64,000 bases of DNA from Mya arenaria (lineage: Eukaryota > Mollusca > Bivalvia > Myida > Myidae): assembly GCF_026914265.1 (NCBI RefSeq), contig NC_069135.1:26632247-26696246 (forward strand), in the 5' to 3' direction. Both the position numbers and the translations under genes were made by a program. Shown here in pieces: positions 11,501 to 25,500 of this stretch. A model generated the notes under the pieces. It was not told where the DNA came from, ran no database searches, and saw nothing but the letters and a program-made list of their open reading frames with translations. Numbering within the stretch: position 1 is the stretch's first letter; each line of letters opens with the position of its first letter.

Positions 11501-14500
11501 ATTCCCGCTTTTGAACACTTTTGCGTTGACGTAGAAGGCTGGGACCGGGCGCGTTGTTCTTAGACGGCGGCTCGCATGGCGACTACGTTCTTACTTCTGA
11601 CCGATATGACGTCACTTTACGTCACCGGCTGTCACCTGGGCCCTCCCATACGGTTAACGTGGGGGACCTCGTTTCGCGCTTTTGAACACTTTGCGTTGAC
11701 GTAGAAGGCTGGGACCGCGCGCGTTGTTCTTAGACGGCGGCTCGCATGGCGACTACGTTCTACTTCTGACCGATATGACGTCACTTTACGTCACCGGCTG
11801 TCACCTGGGCCCTCCCATACGGTTAACGTGGGGACCTCGTTTCCCGTTTTTGAACACTTTCGCGTTGACGTAGAAGGCTGGGACCGCGCGCGTTGTTCTT
11901 AGACGGCGGCTCGCATGGCGACTACGTTCTTACTTCTGACGATATGACGTCACTTTACGCACCGGCTGTCACCTGGGCCCCTCCCATACGGTTAACGTGG
12001 GGACCTCGTTTCCCGCTTTTGAACACTTTCGCGTTGACGTAGAAGGCTGGGACCGAGCGCGTTGTTCTTAGACGGCGGCTCGCATGGCGACTACGTTCTT
12101 ACTTCAGACGATATGACGTCACTTTACGTCACCGGCTGTCACCTGGGCCCACCATACGGTTAACGTGGGGACCTCGTTTCGCGCTTTTGAAACACTTTCG
12201 CGTTGACGTAGAAGGCTGGGACCGCGCGCGTTGTTCTTAGACGGCGGCTCGCGCATGGCGACTACGTTCTTACTTCAGACGATATGACGTCACTTTACGT
12301 CACGGCTGTCACCTGGGCCCTCCCATACGGTTAACGTGGGGACCTCGTTTCGCGCTTTTGAACACTTTCGCGTTGACGTAGAAGGCTGGGACCGGGCGCG
12401 TTGTTCTTAGACGGCGGCCCGCATGGCGTTACGTTCTTACTTCGACCGATATGACGTCACTTTACGTCACGGCTGTCACTGGCCCTCCCATACGGTTAAC
12501 GTGGGGACCTCGTTTCCCACTTTTGAACACTTTCGCGTTGACGTAGAAGGCTGGGACCATGCGCGTTGTCTTAGACGGCGGCTCGCATGGCGACTACGTT
12601 CTTACTTCAGACCGATATGACGTCACTTTACGTCACCGGCTGTCACCTGGGCCCTCCCATACGGTTAACGTGGGGACTTCGTTTCGCGCTTTTGAACACT
12701 TTTGCGTTGACGTAGAAGGCTGGGACCGCGCGCGTTGTTCTTAGACGGCGGCTCGCATGGCGACTACGTTTTACTTCTGACCGATATAACGTCACTTTAC
12801 GTCACCGGCTGTCACCCGGGCCCTCCATACGGTTAACGTGGGGACCTCGTTTCCCGCTTTTGAACACTTTCGCGTTGACGTAGAAGGCTGGGACGCGCGC
12901 GTGTTCTTAGACGGCGGCTCGCATGGCGACTACGTTTTACTTCTGACCGATATGACGTCACTTTACGTCACCGGCTGTCACCTGGCCCTCCATACGGTTA
13001 ACGTGGGGACCTCGTTTCCCGCTTTTGAACCCTTTCGCGTTGACGTAGAAGGCTGGGACCGGGCGCGTTGTTCTTAGACGGCGGCTCGCATGGCGACTAC
13101 GTTCTTACTTCAGACCGATATGACGTCACTTTACGTCACCGGCTGTCACCTGGGCCCTCCCATACGGTTAACGTGGGGACCTCGTTTCCCGCTTTTGAAC
13201 ACTTTTCGCGTTGACGTAGAAGGCTGGGACCGGGCGCGTTGTTCTTAGACGGCGGCTCGCATGGCGACTACGTTCTTACTTCTGACCGACATGACGTCAC
13301 TTTACGTCACCGGCTGTCACCTGGGCCCTCCCATACGGTTAACGTGGGGACCTCGTTTCCCGCTTTTGAACACTTTCGCGTTGACGTAGAAGGCTGGGAC
13401 CGGGCGCGTTGTTCTTAGACGGCGGCTCGCATGGCGACTACGTTCTTACTTCAGACCGATATGACGTCACTTTACGTCACCGGCTGTCACCTGGGCCCTC
13501 CCATACGGTTAACGTGGGGACCTCGTTTCCCGCTTTTGAACACTTTCGCGTTGACGTAGAAGGCTGGGACCGCGCGCGTTGTTCTTAGACGGCGGCTCGC
13601 ATGGCGACTACGTTCTTACTTCATGACCGATATGACGTCACTTTACGTCACCGGCTGTCACCTGGGCCCTCCCATACGGTTAACGTGGGGACCTCGTTTC
13701 GCGCTTTTGAACCCTTTTGCGTTGACGTAGAAGGCTGGGACCGGGCGCGTTGTTCTTAGACGGCGGCTCGCATGGCGACTACGTTCTTACTTCTGACCGA
13801 TATGACGTCACTTACGTCACCGGCTGTCACCTGGGCCCTCCCATACGGTTAACGTGGGGACCTCGTTTCGCGCTTTTGAACACTTTTGCGTTGACGTAGA
13901 AGGCTGGGACCGCGCGCGTTGTTCTTAGACGGCGGCTCGCATGGCGACTACGTTCTTACTTCTAGACCGATATGACGTCACTTTACGTCACCGGCTGTCA
14001 CCTGGGCCCTCCCATACGGTTAACGTGGGGACCTCGTTTCCCGCTTTTGAACACTTTTCGCGTTGACGTAGAAGGCTGGGACCGCGCGCGTTGTTCTTAG
14101 ACGGCGGCTCGCATGGCGACTACGTTCTTACTTCGACCGATATGACGTCACTTTACGTCACCGGCTGTCACCTGGGCCCTCCCATACGGTTAACGTGGGG
14201 ACCTCGTTTCGCGCTTTTGAACACTTTCGCGTTGACGTAGAAGGCTGGGACCGGGCGCGTTGTTCTTAGACGGCGGCTCGCATGGCGACTACGTTCTTAC
14301 TTCTGACCGATATGACGTCACTTTACGTCACCGGCTGTCACCTGGGCCCTCCCATACGGTTAACGTGGGGACCTCGTTTCCCGCTTTTGAACACTTTCGC
14401 GTTGACGTAGAAGGCTGGGACCGCGCGCGTTGTTCTTAGACGGCGGCTCGCATGGCGACTACGTTCTTACTTCATGACCGATATGACGTCACTTTACGTC

Positions 14501-17500
14501 ACCGGCTGTCACCTGGGCCCTCCCATACGGTTAACGTGGGGACCTCGTTTCCCGCTTTTGAACACTTTTCGCGTTGACGTAGAAGGCTGGGACCGCGCGC
14601 GTTGTTCTTAGACGGCGGCTCGCATGGCGACTACGTTCTTACTTCTGACCGACATGACGTCACTTTACGTCACCGGCTGTCACCTGGGCCCTCCCATACG
14701 GTTAACGTGGGGACCTCGTTTCCCGCTTTTGAACACTTTCGCGTTGACGTAGAAGGCTGGGACCGCGCGCGTTGTTCTTAGACGGCGGCTCGCATGGCGA
14801 CTACGTTCTTACTTCAGACCGATATGACGTCACTTTACGTCACCGGCTGTCACCTGGGCCCTCCCATACGGTTAACGTGGGGACCTCGTTTCCCGCTTTT
14901 GAACACTTTCGCGTTGACGTAGAAGGCTGGGACCGCGCGCGTTGTTCTTAGACGGCGGCTCGCATGGCGACTACGTTCTTACTTCATGACCGATATGACG
15001 TCACTTTACGTCACCGGCTGTCACCTGGGCCCTCCCATACGGTTAACGTGGGGACCTCGTTTCCCGTTTTTGAACACTTTCGCGTTGACGTAGAAGGCTG
15101 GACCGCGCGCGTTGTTCTTAGACGGCGGCTCGCATGGCGACTACGTTCTTACTTCTGACCGATATGACGTCACTTTACGTCACCGGCTGTCACCTGGGCC
15201 CTCCCATACGGTTAACGTGGGGACCTCGTTTCCCGCTTTTGAACACTTTCGCGTTGACGTAGAAGGCTGGGACCGCGCGCGTTGTTCTTAGACGCGGCTC
15301 GCATGGCGACTACGTTCTTACTTCAGACCGATATGACGTCACTTTACGTCCACCGGCTGTCACCTGGGCCCTCCCATACGGTTAACGTGGGGACCTCGTT
15401 TCGCGCTTTTGAACACTTTCGCGTTGACGTAGAAGGCTGGGACCGGGCGCGTTGTTCTTAGACGGCGGCTCGCATGGCGACTACGTTCTTACTTCTGACC
15501 GATATGACGTCACTTTACGTCACCGGCTGTCACCTGGGCCCTCCCATACGGTTAACGTGGGGACCTCGTTTCCCGCTTTTGAACACTTTTGCGTTGACGT
15601 AGAAGGCTGGGACCGCGCGCGTTGTTCTTAGACGGCGGCTCGCATGGCGACTACGTTCTTACTTCTGACCGATATGACGTCACTTTACGTCACCGGCTGT
15701 CACCTGGGCCCTCCCATACGGTTAACGTGGGGACCTCGTTTCCGCGCTTTTGAACACTTTCGCGTTGACGTAGAAGGCTGGGACCGCGCGCGTTGTTCTT
15801 AGACGGCGGCTCGCATGGCGACTACGTTCTTACTTCTGACCGATATGACGTCACTTTACGTCACCGGCTGTCACCTGGGCCCTCCCATACGGTTAACGTG
15901 GGGACCTCGTTTCGCGCTTTTGAACCCTTTCGCGTTGACGTAGAAGGCTGGGACCGGGCGCGTTGTTCTTAGACGGCGGCTCGCATGGCGACTACGTTCT
16001 TACTTCTGACCGATATGACGTCACTTTACGTCACCGGCTGTCACCTGGGCCCTCCCATACGGTTAACGTGGGGACCTCGTTTCCCGCTTTTGAACACTTT
16101 CGCGTTGACGTAGAAGGCTGGGACCGGGCGCGTTGTTCTTAGACGGCGGCTCGCATGGCGACTACGTTCTTACTTCAGACCGATATGACGTCACTTTACG
16201 TCACCGGCTGTCACCTGGGCCCTCCCATACGGTTAACGTGGGGACCTCGTTTCGCCGCTTTTGAACACTTTCGCGTTGACGTAGAAGGCTGGGACCGCGC
16301 GCGTTGTTCTTAGACGGCGGCTCGCATGGCGACTACGTTCTTACTTCATGACCGATATGACGTCACTTTACGTCACCGGCTGTCACCTGGGCCCTCCCAT
16401 ACGGTTAACGTGGGGACCTCGTTTCGCGCTTTTGAACCCTTTCGCGTTGACGTAGAAGGCTGGGACCGGGCGCGTTGTTCTTAGACGGCGGCTCGCATGG
16501 CGACTACGTTCTTACTTCTGACCGATATGACGTCACTTTACGTCACCGGCTGTCACCTGGGCCCTCCCATACGGTTAACGTGGGGACCTCGTTTCCCGCT
16601 TTTGAACACTTTCGCGTTGACGTAGAAGGCTGGGACCGCGCGCGTTGTTCTTAGACGGCGGCTCGCATGGCGACTACGTTCTTACTTCAGACCGATATGA
16701 CGTCACTTTACGTCACCGGCTGTCACCTGGGCCCTCCCATACGGTTAACGTGGGGACCTCGTTTCGCGCTTTTGAACCCTTTTGCGTTGACGTAGAAGGC
16801 TGGGACCGGGCGCGTTGTTCTTAGACGGCGGCTCGCATGGCGACTACGTTCTTACTTCTGACCGATATGACGTCACTTTACGTCACCGGCTGTCACCTGG
16901 GCCCTCCCATACGGTTAACGTGGGGACCTCGTTTCCCGCTTTTGAACACTTTCGCGTTGACGTAGAAGGCTGGGACCGGGCGCGTTGTTCTTAGACGGCG
17001 GCTCGCATGGCGACTACGTTCTTACTTCTGACCGACATGACGTCACTTTACGTCACCGGCTGTCACCTGGGCCCTCCCATACGGTTAACGTGGGGACCTC
17101 GTTTCCCGCTTTTGAACACTTTCGCGTTGACGTAGAAGGCTGGGACCGCGCGCGTTGTTCTTAGACGGCGGCTCGCATGGCGACTACGTTCTTACTTCAG
17201 ACCGATATGACGTCACTTTACGTCACCGGCTGTCACCTGGGCCCTCCCATACGGTTAACGTGGGGACCTCGTTTCGCGCTTTTGAACACTTTCGCGTTGA
17301 CGTAGAAGGCTGGGACCGCGCGCGTTGTTCTTAGACGGCGGCTCGCATGGCGACTACGTTCTTACTTCAGACCGATATGACGTCACTTTACGTCACCGGC
17401 TGTCACCTGGGCCCTCCCATACGGTTAACGTGGGGACCTCGTTTCCGCTTTTGAACACTTTCGCGTTGACGTAGAAGGCTGGGACCGGGCGCGTTGTTCT

Positions 17501-19540
17501 TAGACGGCGGCTCGCATGGCGACTACGTTCTTACTTCTGACCGACATGACGTCACTTTACGTCACCGGCTGTCACCTGGGCCCTCCCATACGGTTAACGT
17601 GGGGACCTCGTTTCCCGCTTTTGAACACTTTCGCGTTGACGTAGAAGGCTGGGACCGCGCGCGTTGTTCTTAGACGGCGGCTCGCATGGCGACTACGTTC
17701 TTACTTCAGACCGATATGACGTCACTTTACGTCACCGGCTGTCACCTGGCCCTCCCATACGGTTAACGTGGGGACCTCGTTTCGCGCTTTTGAACACTTT
17801 CGCGTTGACGTAGAAGGCTGGGACCGGGCGCGTTGTTCTTAGACGGCGGCTCGCATGGCGACTACGTTCTTACTTCATGACCGATATGACGTCACTTTAC
17901 GTCACCGGCTGTCACCTGGGCCCTCCCATACGGTTAACGTGGGGACCTCGTTTCCCGCTTTTGAACACTTTCGCGTTGACGTAGAAGGCTGGGACCGGGC
18001 GCGTTGTTCTTAGACGGCGGCTCGCATGGCGACTACGTTCTTACTTCTGACCGATATGACGTCACTTTACGTCACCGGCTGTCACCTGGGCCCTCCCATA
18101 CGGTTAACGTGGGGACCTCGTTTCCCGCTTTTGAACACTTTCGCGTTGACGTAGAAGGCTGGGACCTGGCGCGTTGTTCTTAGACGGCGGCTAGCATGGC
18201 GACTACGTTCTTACTTCTGACCGATATGACGTCACTTTACGTCACCGGCTGTCACCTGGGCCCTCCCATACGGTTAACGTGGGGACCTCGTTTCCCGCTT
18301 TTTGAACACTTTCGCGTTGACGTAGAAGGCTGGGACCGCGCGCGTTGTTCTTAGACGGCGGCTCGCATGGCGACTACGTTCTTACTTCTGACCGATATGA
18401 CGTCACTTTACGTCACCGGCTGTCACCTGGGCCCTCCCATACGGTTAACGTGGGGACCTCGTTTCCCGCTTTTGAACACTTTCTCGTTGACGTAGAAGGC
18501 TGGGACCGCGCGCGTTGTTCTTAGACGGCGGCTCGCATGGCGACTACGTTCTTACTTCTGACCGATATGACGTCACTTTACGTCACCGGCTGTCACCTGG
18601 GCCCTCCCATACGGTTAACGTGGGGACCTCGTTTCGCGCTTTTGAACACTTTTGCGTTGACGTAGAAGGCTGGGACCGCGCGCGTTGTTCTTAGACGGCG
18701 GCTCGCATGGCGACTACGTTCTTACTTCAGACCGATATGACGTCACTTTACGTCACCGGCTGTCACCTGGGCCCTCCCATACGGTTAACGTGGGGACCTC
18801 GTTTCGCGCTTTTGAACACTTTTCGCGTTGACGTAGAAGGCTGGGACCGCGCGCGTTTGTTCTTAGACGGCGGCTCGCATGGCGACTACGTTCTTACTTC
18901 AGACCGATATGACGTCACTTTACGTCACCGGCTGTCACCTGGGCCCTCCCATACGGTTAACGTGGGGACCTCGTTTCCCGCTTTTGAACACTTTTGCGTT
19001 GACGTAGAAGGCTGGGACCGCGCGCGTTGTTCTTAGACGGCGGCTCGCATGGCGACTACGTTCTTACTTCAGACCGATATGACGTCACTTTTACGTCACC
19101 GGCTGTCACCTGGGCCCTCCCATACGGTTAACGTGGGGACCTCGTTTCCCGCTTTTGAACACTTTCGCGTTGACGTAGAAGGCTGGGACCGCGCGTGTTG
19201 TTCTTAGACGGCGGCTCGCATGGCGACTACGTTCTTACTTCTGACCGATATGACGTCACTTTACGTCACCGGCTGTCACCTGGGCCCTCCCATACGGTTA
19301 ACGTGGGACCTCGTTTCCCGCTTTTGAACACTTTCGCGTTGACGTAGAAGGCTGGGACCGCGCGCGTTGTTCTTAGACGGCGGCTCGCATGGCGACTACG
19401 TTCTTACTTCAGACCGATATGACGTCACTTAACGTCACCGGCTGTCACCTGGGCCCTCCCATACGGTTAACGTGGGGACCTCGTTTCGCGCTTTTGAACA
19501 CTTTTGCATTGACGTAGAAGGCTGGGACCGCGCGCGTTGT
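11501..19540 (+). repeat. ~170-bp GC-rich satellite array with CRE palindromes
   Basis: About 47 head-to-tail units of 169-171 bp. Each unit carries the landmarks TTGACGTAGAAGGCTGGGAC, TTCTTAGACGGCGGCTCGCA, GATATGACGTCACTTTACGT, GTCACCTGGGCCCTCCCATA and CGGTTAACGTGGGGACCTCG. Units are nearly identical from about 13100 onward. The first ten or so after the gap differ by scattered single-base insertions and deletions. Two alternating variants are common (TTTCCCGC versus TTTCGCGC, and GACCGCGC versus GACCGGGC). Most units contain the perfect palindrome TGACGTCA plus the partial sites TTACGTCA and TTGACGTAG. ORFs inside are shadows. Confidence 0.95.
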
Positions 19541-22500
19541 AACAACCGGCGGTGATCGAATATCATTCCAGGCAACCCCGACGGGTGCTTCTTGTAGGGC
19601 ATCGAGAACCCTAAATTTTAAGACCTTAGCGGACCTCATACCATTTTTGGTTACGGAGATATCTTCGAGATTAGCTCCCCCTTACAGGCTATATGGGAGC
19701 GCGCTAAAAGTACGAACAGTCGCGAAAATTGGCATACTTTGACGCGTTAGTTCCCAGTGACCAAATATCATCCCAGTCAATCCCAGGGGTGCTTCTTGTA
19801 GGGTTTAGATTCCCCTAAATGGCAAAATTGGTCCCAGCCTCATCACATGCAGGGATGCTGAGATATCTGCGATTATGCATACCCCTGTTTTGGGCATTTT
19901 ACGCTGCATATTACAGTATAGAATAACATTATAGCCAAACGGAGCCGGTGATCGAATATCATTCTAGGCACCCCGACGGCTGCTTCTTGTAGGACATCGA
20001 GAGCCCTAAATTTTAAGACCTTAGCGGACCTCATACCATTTTTGGTTACGGAAATATCTTCGAGATTAGCTCCCCCTTACAGGCTATATGGGAGCGCGCT
20101 AAAAGTACAGACAGTCGCGAAAATTGGCATATTTTGACGCGTTAGTTCCCGGTGACAAAATATCATCCCAGGCACCCCCAGGAATGCTTCTTGTAGGGTT
20201 TAGAGTCCCCTAAATGGCAAAATTGGTACCAGCCTCATCACATGCAGGGATGCTGAGATATCTTCGATCATGCATACCCCTGTTTTGGGCAATTTTCGCT
20301 GCATATCACAGTATAGAATAACCTTATAGGCAAACGGAGCTGATGATCGAATATCATTCCAGACACCCCGACGGGTGCTTCTTGTAGCGCATCGAGAGCC
20401 CTAAATTGTAAGACCTTAGCGGACCTCATACCATTTTTGGTTACGGAGATATCTTCGAGATTAGCTCCCCCTTACAGGCTATATGGGAGCGCGCTAAAAG
20501 TACGAACAGTCGCGAAAATTGGCATACTTTGACGCGTTAGTTCCCGGTGACCAAATATCATCCCAAGCACCCCAGGGGTGCTTCTTGTAGGGTTTAGAGT
20601 CCCCTAAATGGCAAAATTGGTCCCAGCCTCATCACGTGCAGGGATGCTGAGATATCTTCGATCTTGCATACCACTGTTTTGGGCATTTTTCTCTGCATAT
20701 TACAGTATAGAATAACATTATAGCCAAACGGAGCCGGTGATCGAATATCATTCTAGGCAACCCCGACGTCTGCTTCTTGTAGGGCATCGAGAGCCCTAAA
20801 TTTTAAGAACTTAGCGGGGCTCATACCATTTTTTGTTACGGAGATATCTTCGAGATTAGCTCCCCCTTACAGGCTATATGGGAGCGCGCTAAAAGTAGAA
20901 ACAGTCGCGAAAATTGCCATATTTTGACGCGTTAGTTCTCGATGACCAAATATCATCCCAGGCACCCCCAGGGGTGCTTCTTGTAGGGTTTAGAGTCCCC
21001 TAAATGGCAAAAGTGGTCCCAGCCTCATTACGTGCAGGGATTCTGAGATATCTGCGATCATGCATACCCCTGTTTTGGGCATTTTTCTCTGCATATTACA
21101 GTATAGAATAACATTATAGCCAAACGGAGCCGGTGATCGAATATCATTCTAGGCAACCCCGACGTCTGCTTCTTGTAGGGAATCGAGAGCCCTAAATTTT
21201 AAGAACTTAGCGGACCTCATACCATTTTTTGTTACGGAGATATCTTCGAGATTAGCTCCCCCTTACAGGCTATATGGGAGCGCGCTAAAAGTCGAAACAG
21301 TCGCGAAAATTGGCATACTTTGACGCATTGACGCATTAGTTCCCGGTGACCTAATATCATCCCAGGCACCCCAGGGGTGCTTCTTGTAGGTTTTAGAGTC
21401 CCCTAAATGGCAAAATTAGTCCCAGCCTCATCACGTGCAGGGATGCTGAGATATCTTTGATCATGCATACCCCTGTTTTGGGCACTTTTCGCTGCATATT
21501 ACAGTATAGAATAACCTTATAGGCAAACCGAGCCGTTGATCAAATATCATTCCAGGCACCCTGACGGATGCTTCTTGTAGGGCATCGAGAGCCCTAAATT
21601 TTAAGACCTTAGCGGACCTCATTTGGTTACGGAGATATCTTCGAGATTAGCTCCCCCTTACAGGCTATATGGGAGCGCGCTAAAAGTACGAACAGTCGCA
21701 AAAATTGGCATACTTTGACGCGTTAGTTCCCGGTGACAAAATATCATACCAGGCACCCCCATGGGGTGCTTCTTGTAGGGTTTAGAGTCCCCTAAATGGC
21801 AAAATTGGTCCCAGCCTCATCACGTGCAGGGATTCTGAGATATCTGCGATCATGCATACCCCTGTTTTGGGCATTTTTCGCTGCATATTACAGTACAGAA
21901 TAACCTTATAGGCAAACGGAGCCGTTGATCGAATATCATTCCAGGCACCCTGACGGATGCTTCTTGTAGGGCATCGAGAGCCCTAAATTTTAAGACCTTA
22001 GCGGACCTCATACCATTTTTGTTACGGAGATATCTTCGAGGTTAGCTGCCGCTTACAGGCTATATGGGAGCGCGCTAAAAGTACGAACAGTCGTGAAAAT
22101 TGGCATACTTTGTCGCGTTAGTTCCCGGTGACCAAATATCATCCCAGGAACCCCCAGGGGTGCTTCTTGTAGGGTTTAGAGTCCCCTAAATGGCAAAATT
22201 AGTCCCAGCCTCATCACATGCAGGGATGCTGAGATATCTTCGATCATGCATACCCCTGTTTTGGGCATTTTTCGCTGCATATTACAGTATAGAATAACCT
22301 TATAGGCAAACGGAGTCGGTGATCGAATATCATTCCAGACACCCCGACGGGTGCTTCTTGTAGGGCATCGAGAGCCCTAAATTTTAAGACCTTAGCGGAC
22401 CTCATGCCATTTTTGGTTACGGAGATATCTTTGAGATTAGCTCCCCCTTACAGGCTATATGGGAGCGCGCTAAAAGTACGAACAGTCGCAAAAATTGGAA

Positions 22501-25500
22501 TAATTTGACGCGTTGCTTTCCGGTGACCAAATATCATACCAGGCACCTTCATGGGGTGCTTCTTGTAGGGTTTAGAGTCCCCTAAATGGCAAAAGTAGTC
22601 CCAGCCTCATTACGTGCAGGGATGCTGAGATATCTTCGATTATGCATACCCCTATTTTTGGGCCTTTTACGCTGCATATTACAGTATAGAATAACATTAT
22701 AGGCAAACGGAGCCGGTGATCGAATATCATTCCAGGCAACCCCGACGGGTGCTTCTTGTAGGGCATCGAGAGCCCTAAATTTTAAGACCTTAGCGGACCT
22801 CATACCATTTTTGGTTACGGAGATATCTTCGAGATTAGCTCCCCCTTACAGGCTATATGGGAGCGCGCTAAAAGTACGAACAATCGCGAAAATTGGCATA
22901 CTTTGACGCGTTAGTTCCCGGTGACCAAATATCATCCCAGTCAATCCCAGGGGTGCTTCTTGTAGGGTTTAGATTCCCCTAAATGGCAAAATTGGTCCCA
23001 GCCTCATCACGTGCAGGGATGCTGAGATATCTGCGATTATGCATACCCCTGTTTTGGGCATTTTTCGCTGCATATAACAGTATAGAATAACCTTATAGAC
23101 AAACGGAGCCGGTGATCGAATATCATTCCACGCACTCCGATGGGTGCTTCTTGTAGGGCATCGAGAGCCCTAAATTTTAAGACCTTAGCGGACCTCATAC
23201 CATTTTTGGTTACGGAAATATCTTCGAGATTAGCTCCCCCTTACAGGATATATGGGAGCGCGCTAAAAGTACAGACAGTCGCGAAAATTGGCATATTTTG
23301 ACGCGTTAGTTCCAGGTGACAAAATATCATCACAGGCACCCCCAGGGATGCTTCTTGTAGGGTTTAGAGTCCCCTAAATGGCAAAATTAGTCCCAGCCTC
23401 ATCACGTGCAGGGATGCTGAGATATCTTCGATCATGCATACCCCTGTTTTGGGCAATTTTCGCTGCATATCACAGTATAGAATAACCTTATAGGCAAACG
23501 GAGCTGATGATCGAATATCATTCCAGACACCCCGACGGGTGCTTCTTGTAGCGCATCGAGAGCCCTAAATTGTAAGACCTTAGCGGACCTCATACCATTT
23601 TTGGTTACGGAGATATCTTCGTGATTAGCTCCCCCTTACAGGCTATTTGGGAGCGCGCTAAAAGTACGAACAGTCGCGAAAATTGGCATATTTTGACGCG
23701 TTAGTTCCCGGTGACCAAATATCATCCCAAGTACCCCAGGGGTGCTTCTTGTAGGGTTTAGAGTCCCCTAAATGGCAAAATTGGTCCCAGCCTCATCACG
23801 TGCAGGGATGCTGAGATATCTTCGATCTTGCATACCACTGTTTTGGGCATTTTTCTCTGCATATTACAGTATAGAATAACATTATAGCCAAACGGAGCCG
23901 GTGATCGAATATCATTCTAGGCAACCCCGACGTCTGCTTCTTGTAGGGCATCGAGAGCCCTAAATTTTAAGAACTTAGCGGGGCTCATACCATTTTTTGT
24001 TACGGAGATATCTTTGAGATAGCTCCCCCTTACAGGCTATATGGGGGCGCGCTAAAAGTAGAAACAGTCGCGGAAATTGGCATATTTTGACGCGTTAGTT
24101 CTCGATGACCAAATATCATCCCAGGCACCCCCAGGGGTGCTTCTTGTAGGGTTTAGAGTCCCCTAAATGGCAAAAGTGGTCCCAGCCTCATTACGTGCAG
24201 GGATTCTGAGATATCTGCGATCATGCATACCCCTGTTTTGGGCATTTTTCTCTGCATATTACAGTATAGAATAACATTATAGCCAAACGGAGCCGGTGAT
24301 CGAATATCATTCTAGGCAACCCCGACGTCTGCTTCTTGTAGGGCATCGAGAGCCCTAAATTTTAAGAACTTAGCGGACCTCATACCATTTTTTGTTACGG
24401 AGATATCTTCGAGATTAGCTCCCCCTTACAGGCTATATGGGAGCGCGCTTAAAGTCGAAACAGTCGCGAAATTTGGCATACTTTGACGCATTGACGCATT
24501 AGTTCCCGGTGACCTAATATCATCCCAGGCACCCCAGGGGTGCTTCTTGTAGGGTTTAGAGTCCCCTAAATGGCAAAATTGGTCCCAGCCTCATCACGTG
24601 CAGGGATGCTGAGATATCTTCGATCTTGCATACCACTGTTTTGGGCATTTTTCGCTGCATATTACAGTATAGAATAACTTTATAGGCAAACCGAGCCGGT
24701 GATCGAATATCATTCCAGGCACCCCGACGGGTGCTTCTTGTAGGGCATCGAGAACCCTAAATTTTAAGACCTTAGTGGACCTCATACCATTTTTGGTTAC
24801 GGAGATATCTTCGAGATTATCTCCCCCTTACAGGCTATATGGGAGCGCGCTAAAAGTACGAACAGTCGCGAAAATTTGCATACTTTGACGCGTTAGTTCC
24901 CGGTGACCAAATATCATCCCAGGCACCCAATGGGGTGCTTCTTGTAGAGTTTAGAGTCCCCTAAATGGCAAAATTGGTCGCAGTCTCATCACGTGCAGTG
25001 ATACTGCGATATATTCGATCATGCATATCCCTGTTTTGGGCATTTTTCGCTGCATATTACAGTATAGAATAACTTTATAGGCAAACGGAACCGGTGATCG
25101 AATATTATTCCAGCCGATCCGACGGGTGCTTCTTGTAGGGCACCGAGAGCCCTAAATTTTAAGACCATAGCGGACCTCATACCATTTTTGGTTACGGAGA
25201 TATCTTCGAGATTAGCTCCCCCTTACAGGCTATATGGGAGCGCGCTAAAAGTACGAACAGTCGCGAAAATTGGCATACTTTGAAGCGTTAGTTCCCGGTG
25301 ACCAAATATCATCCCAGGCACCCCCAGGGGTGCTTCTTGTAGGGTTTAGAGTCCCCTAAATGGCAAAATTAGTCCCAGCCTCATCACGTGCAGGGATGCT
25401 GAGATATCTTCGATCATGCATACCCCTGTTTTGGGCATTTTTCGCTGCATATTACAGTATAGAATAACCTTATAGGCAAACGGAGCCGGTGATCGAATAT

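Noticed and set aside
18707-19036. Short ORFs in the 170-bp array with recurring VNVGTSFPAFEHF and VDVEGWD
   Set aside because: The unit length is not a multiple of three and frames close within one to two units. They are shadows of the repeat.
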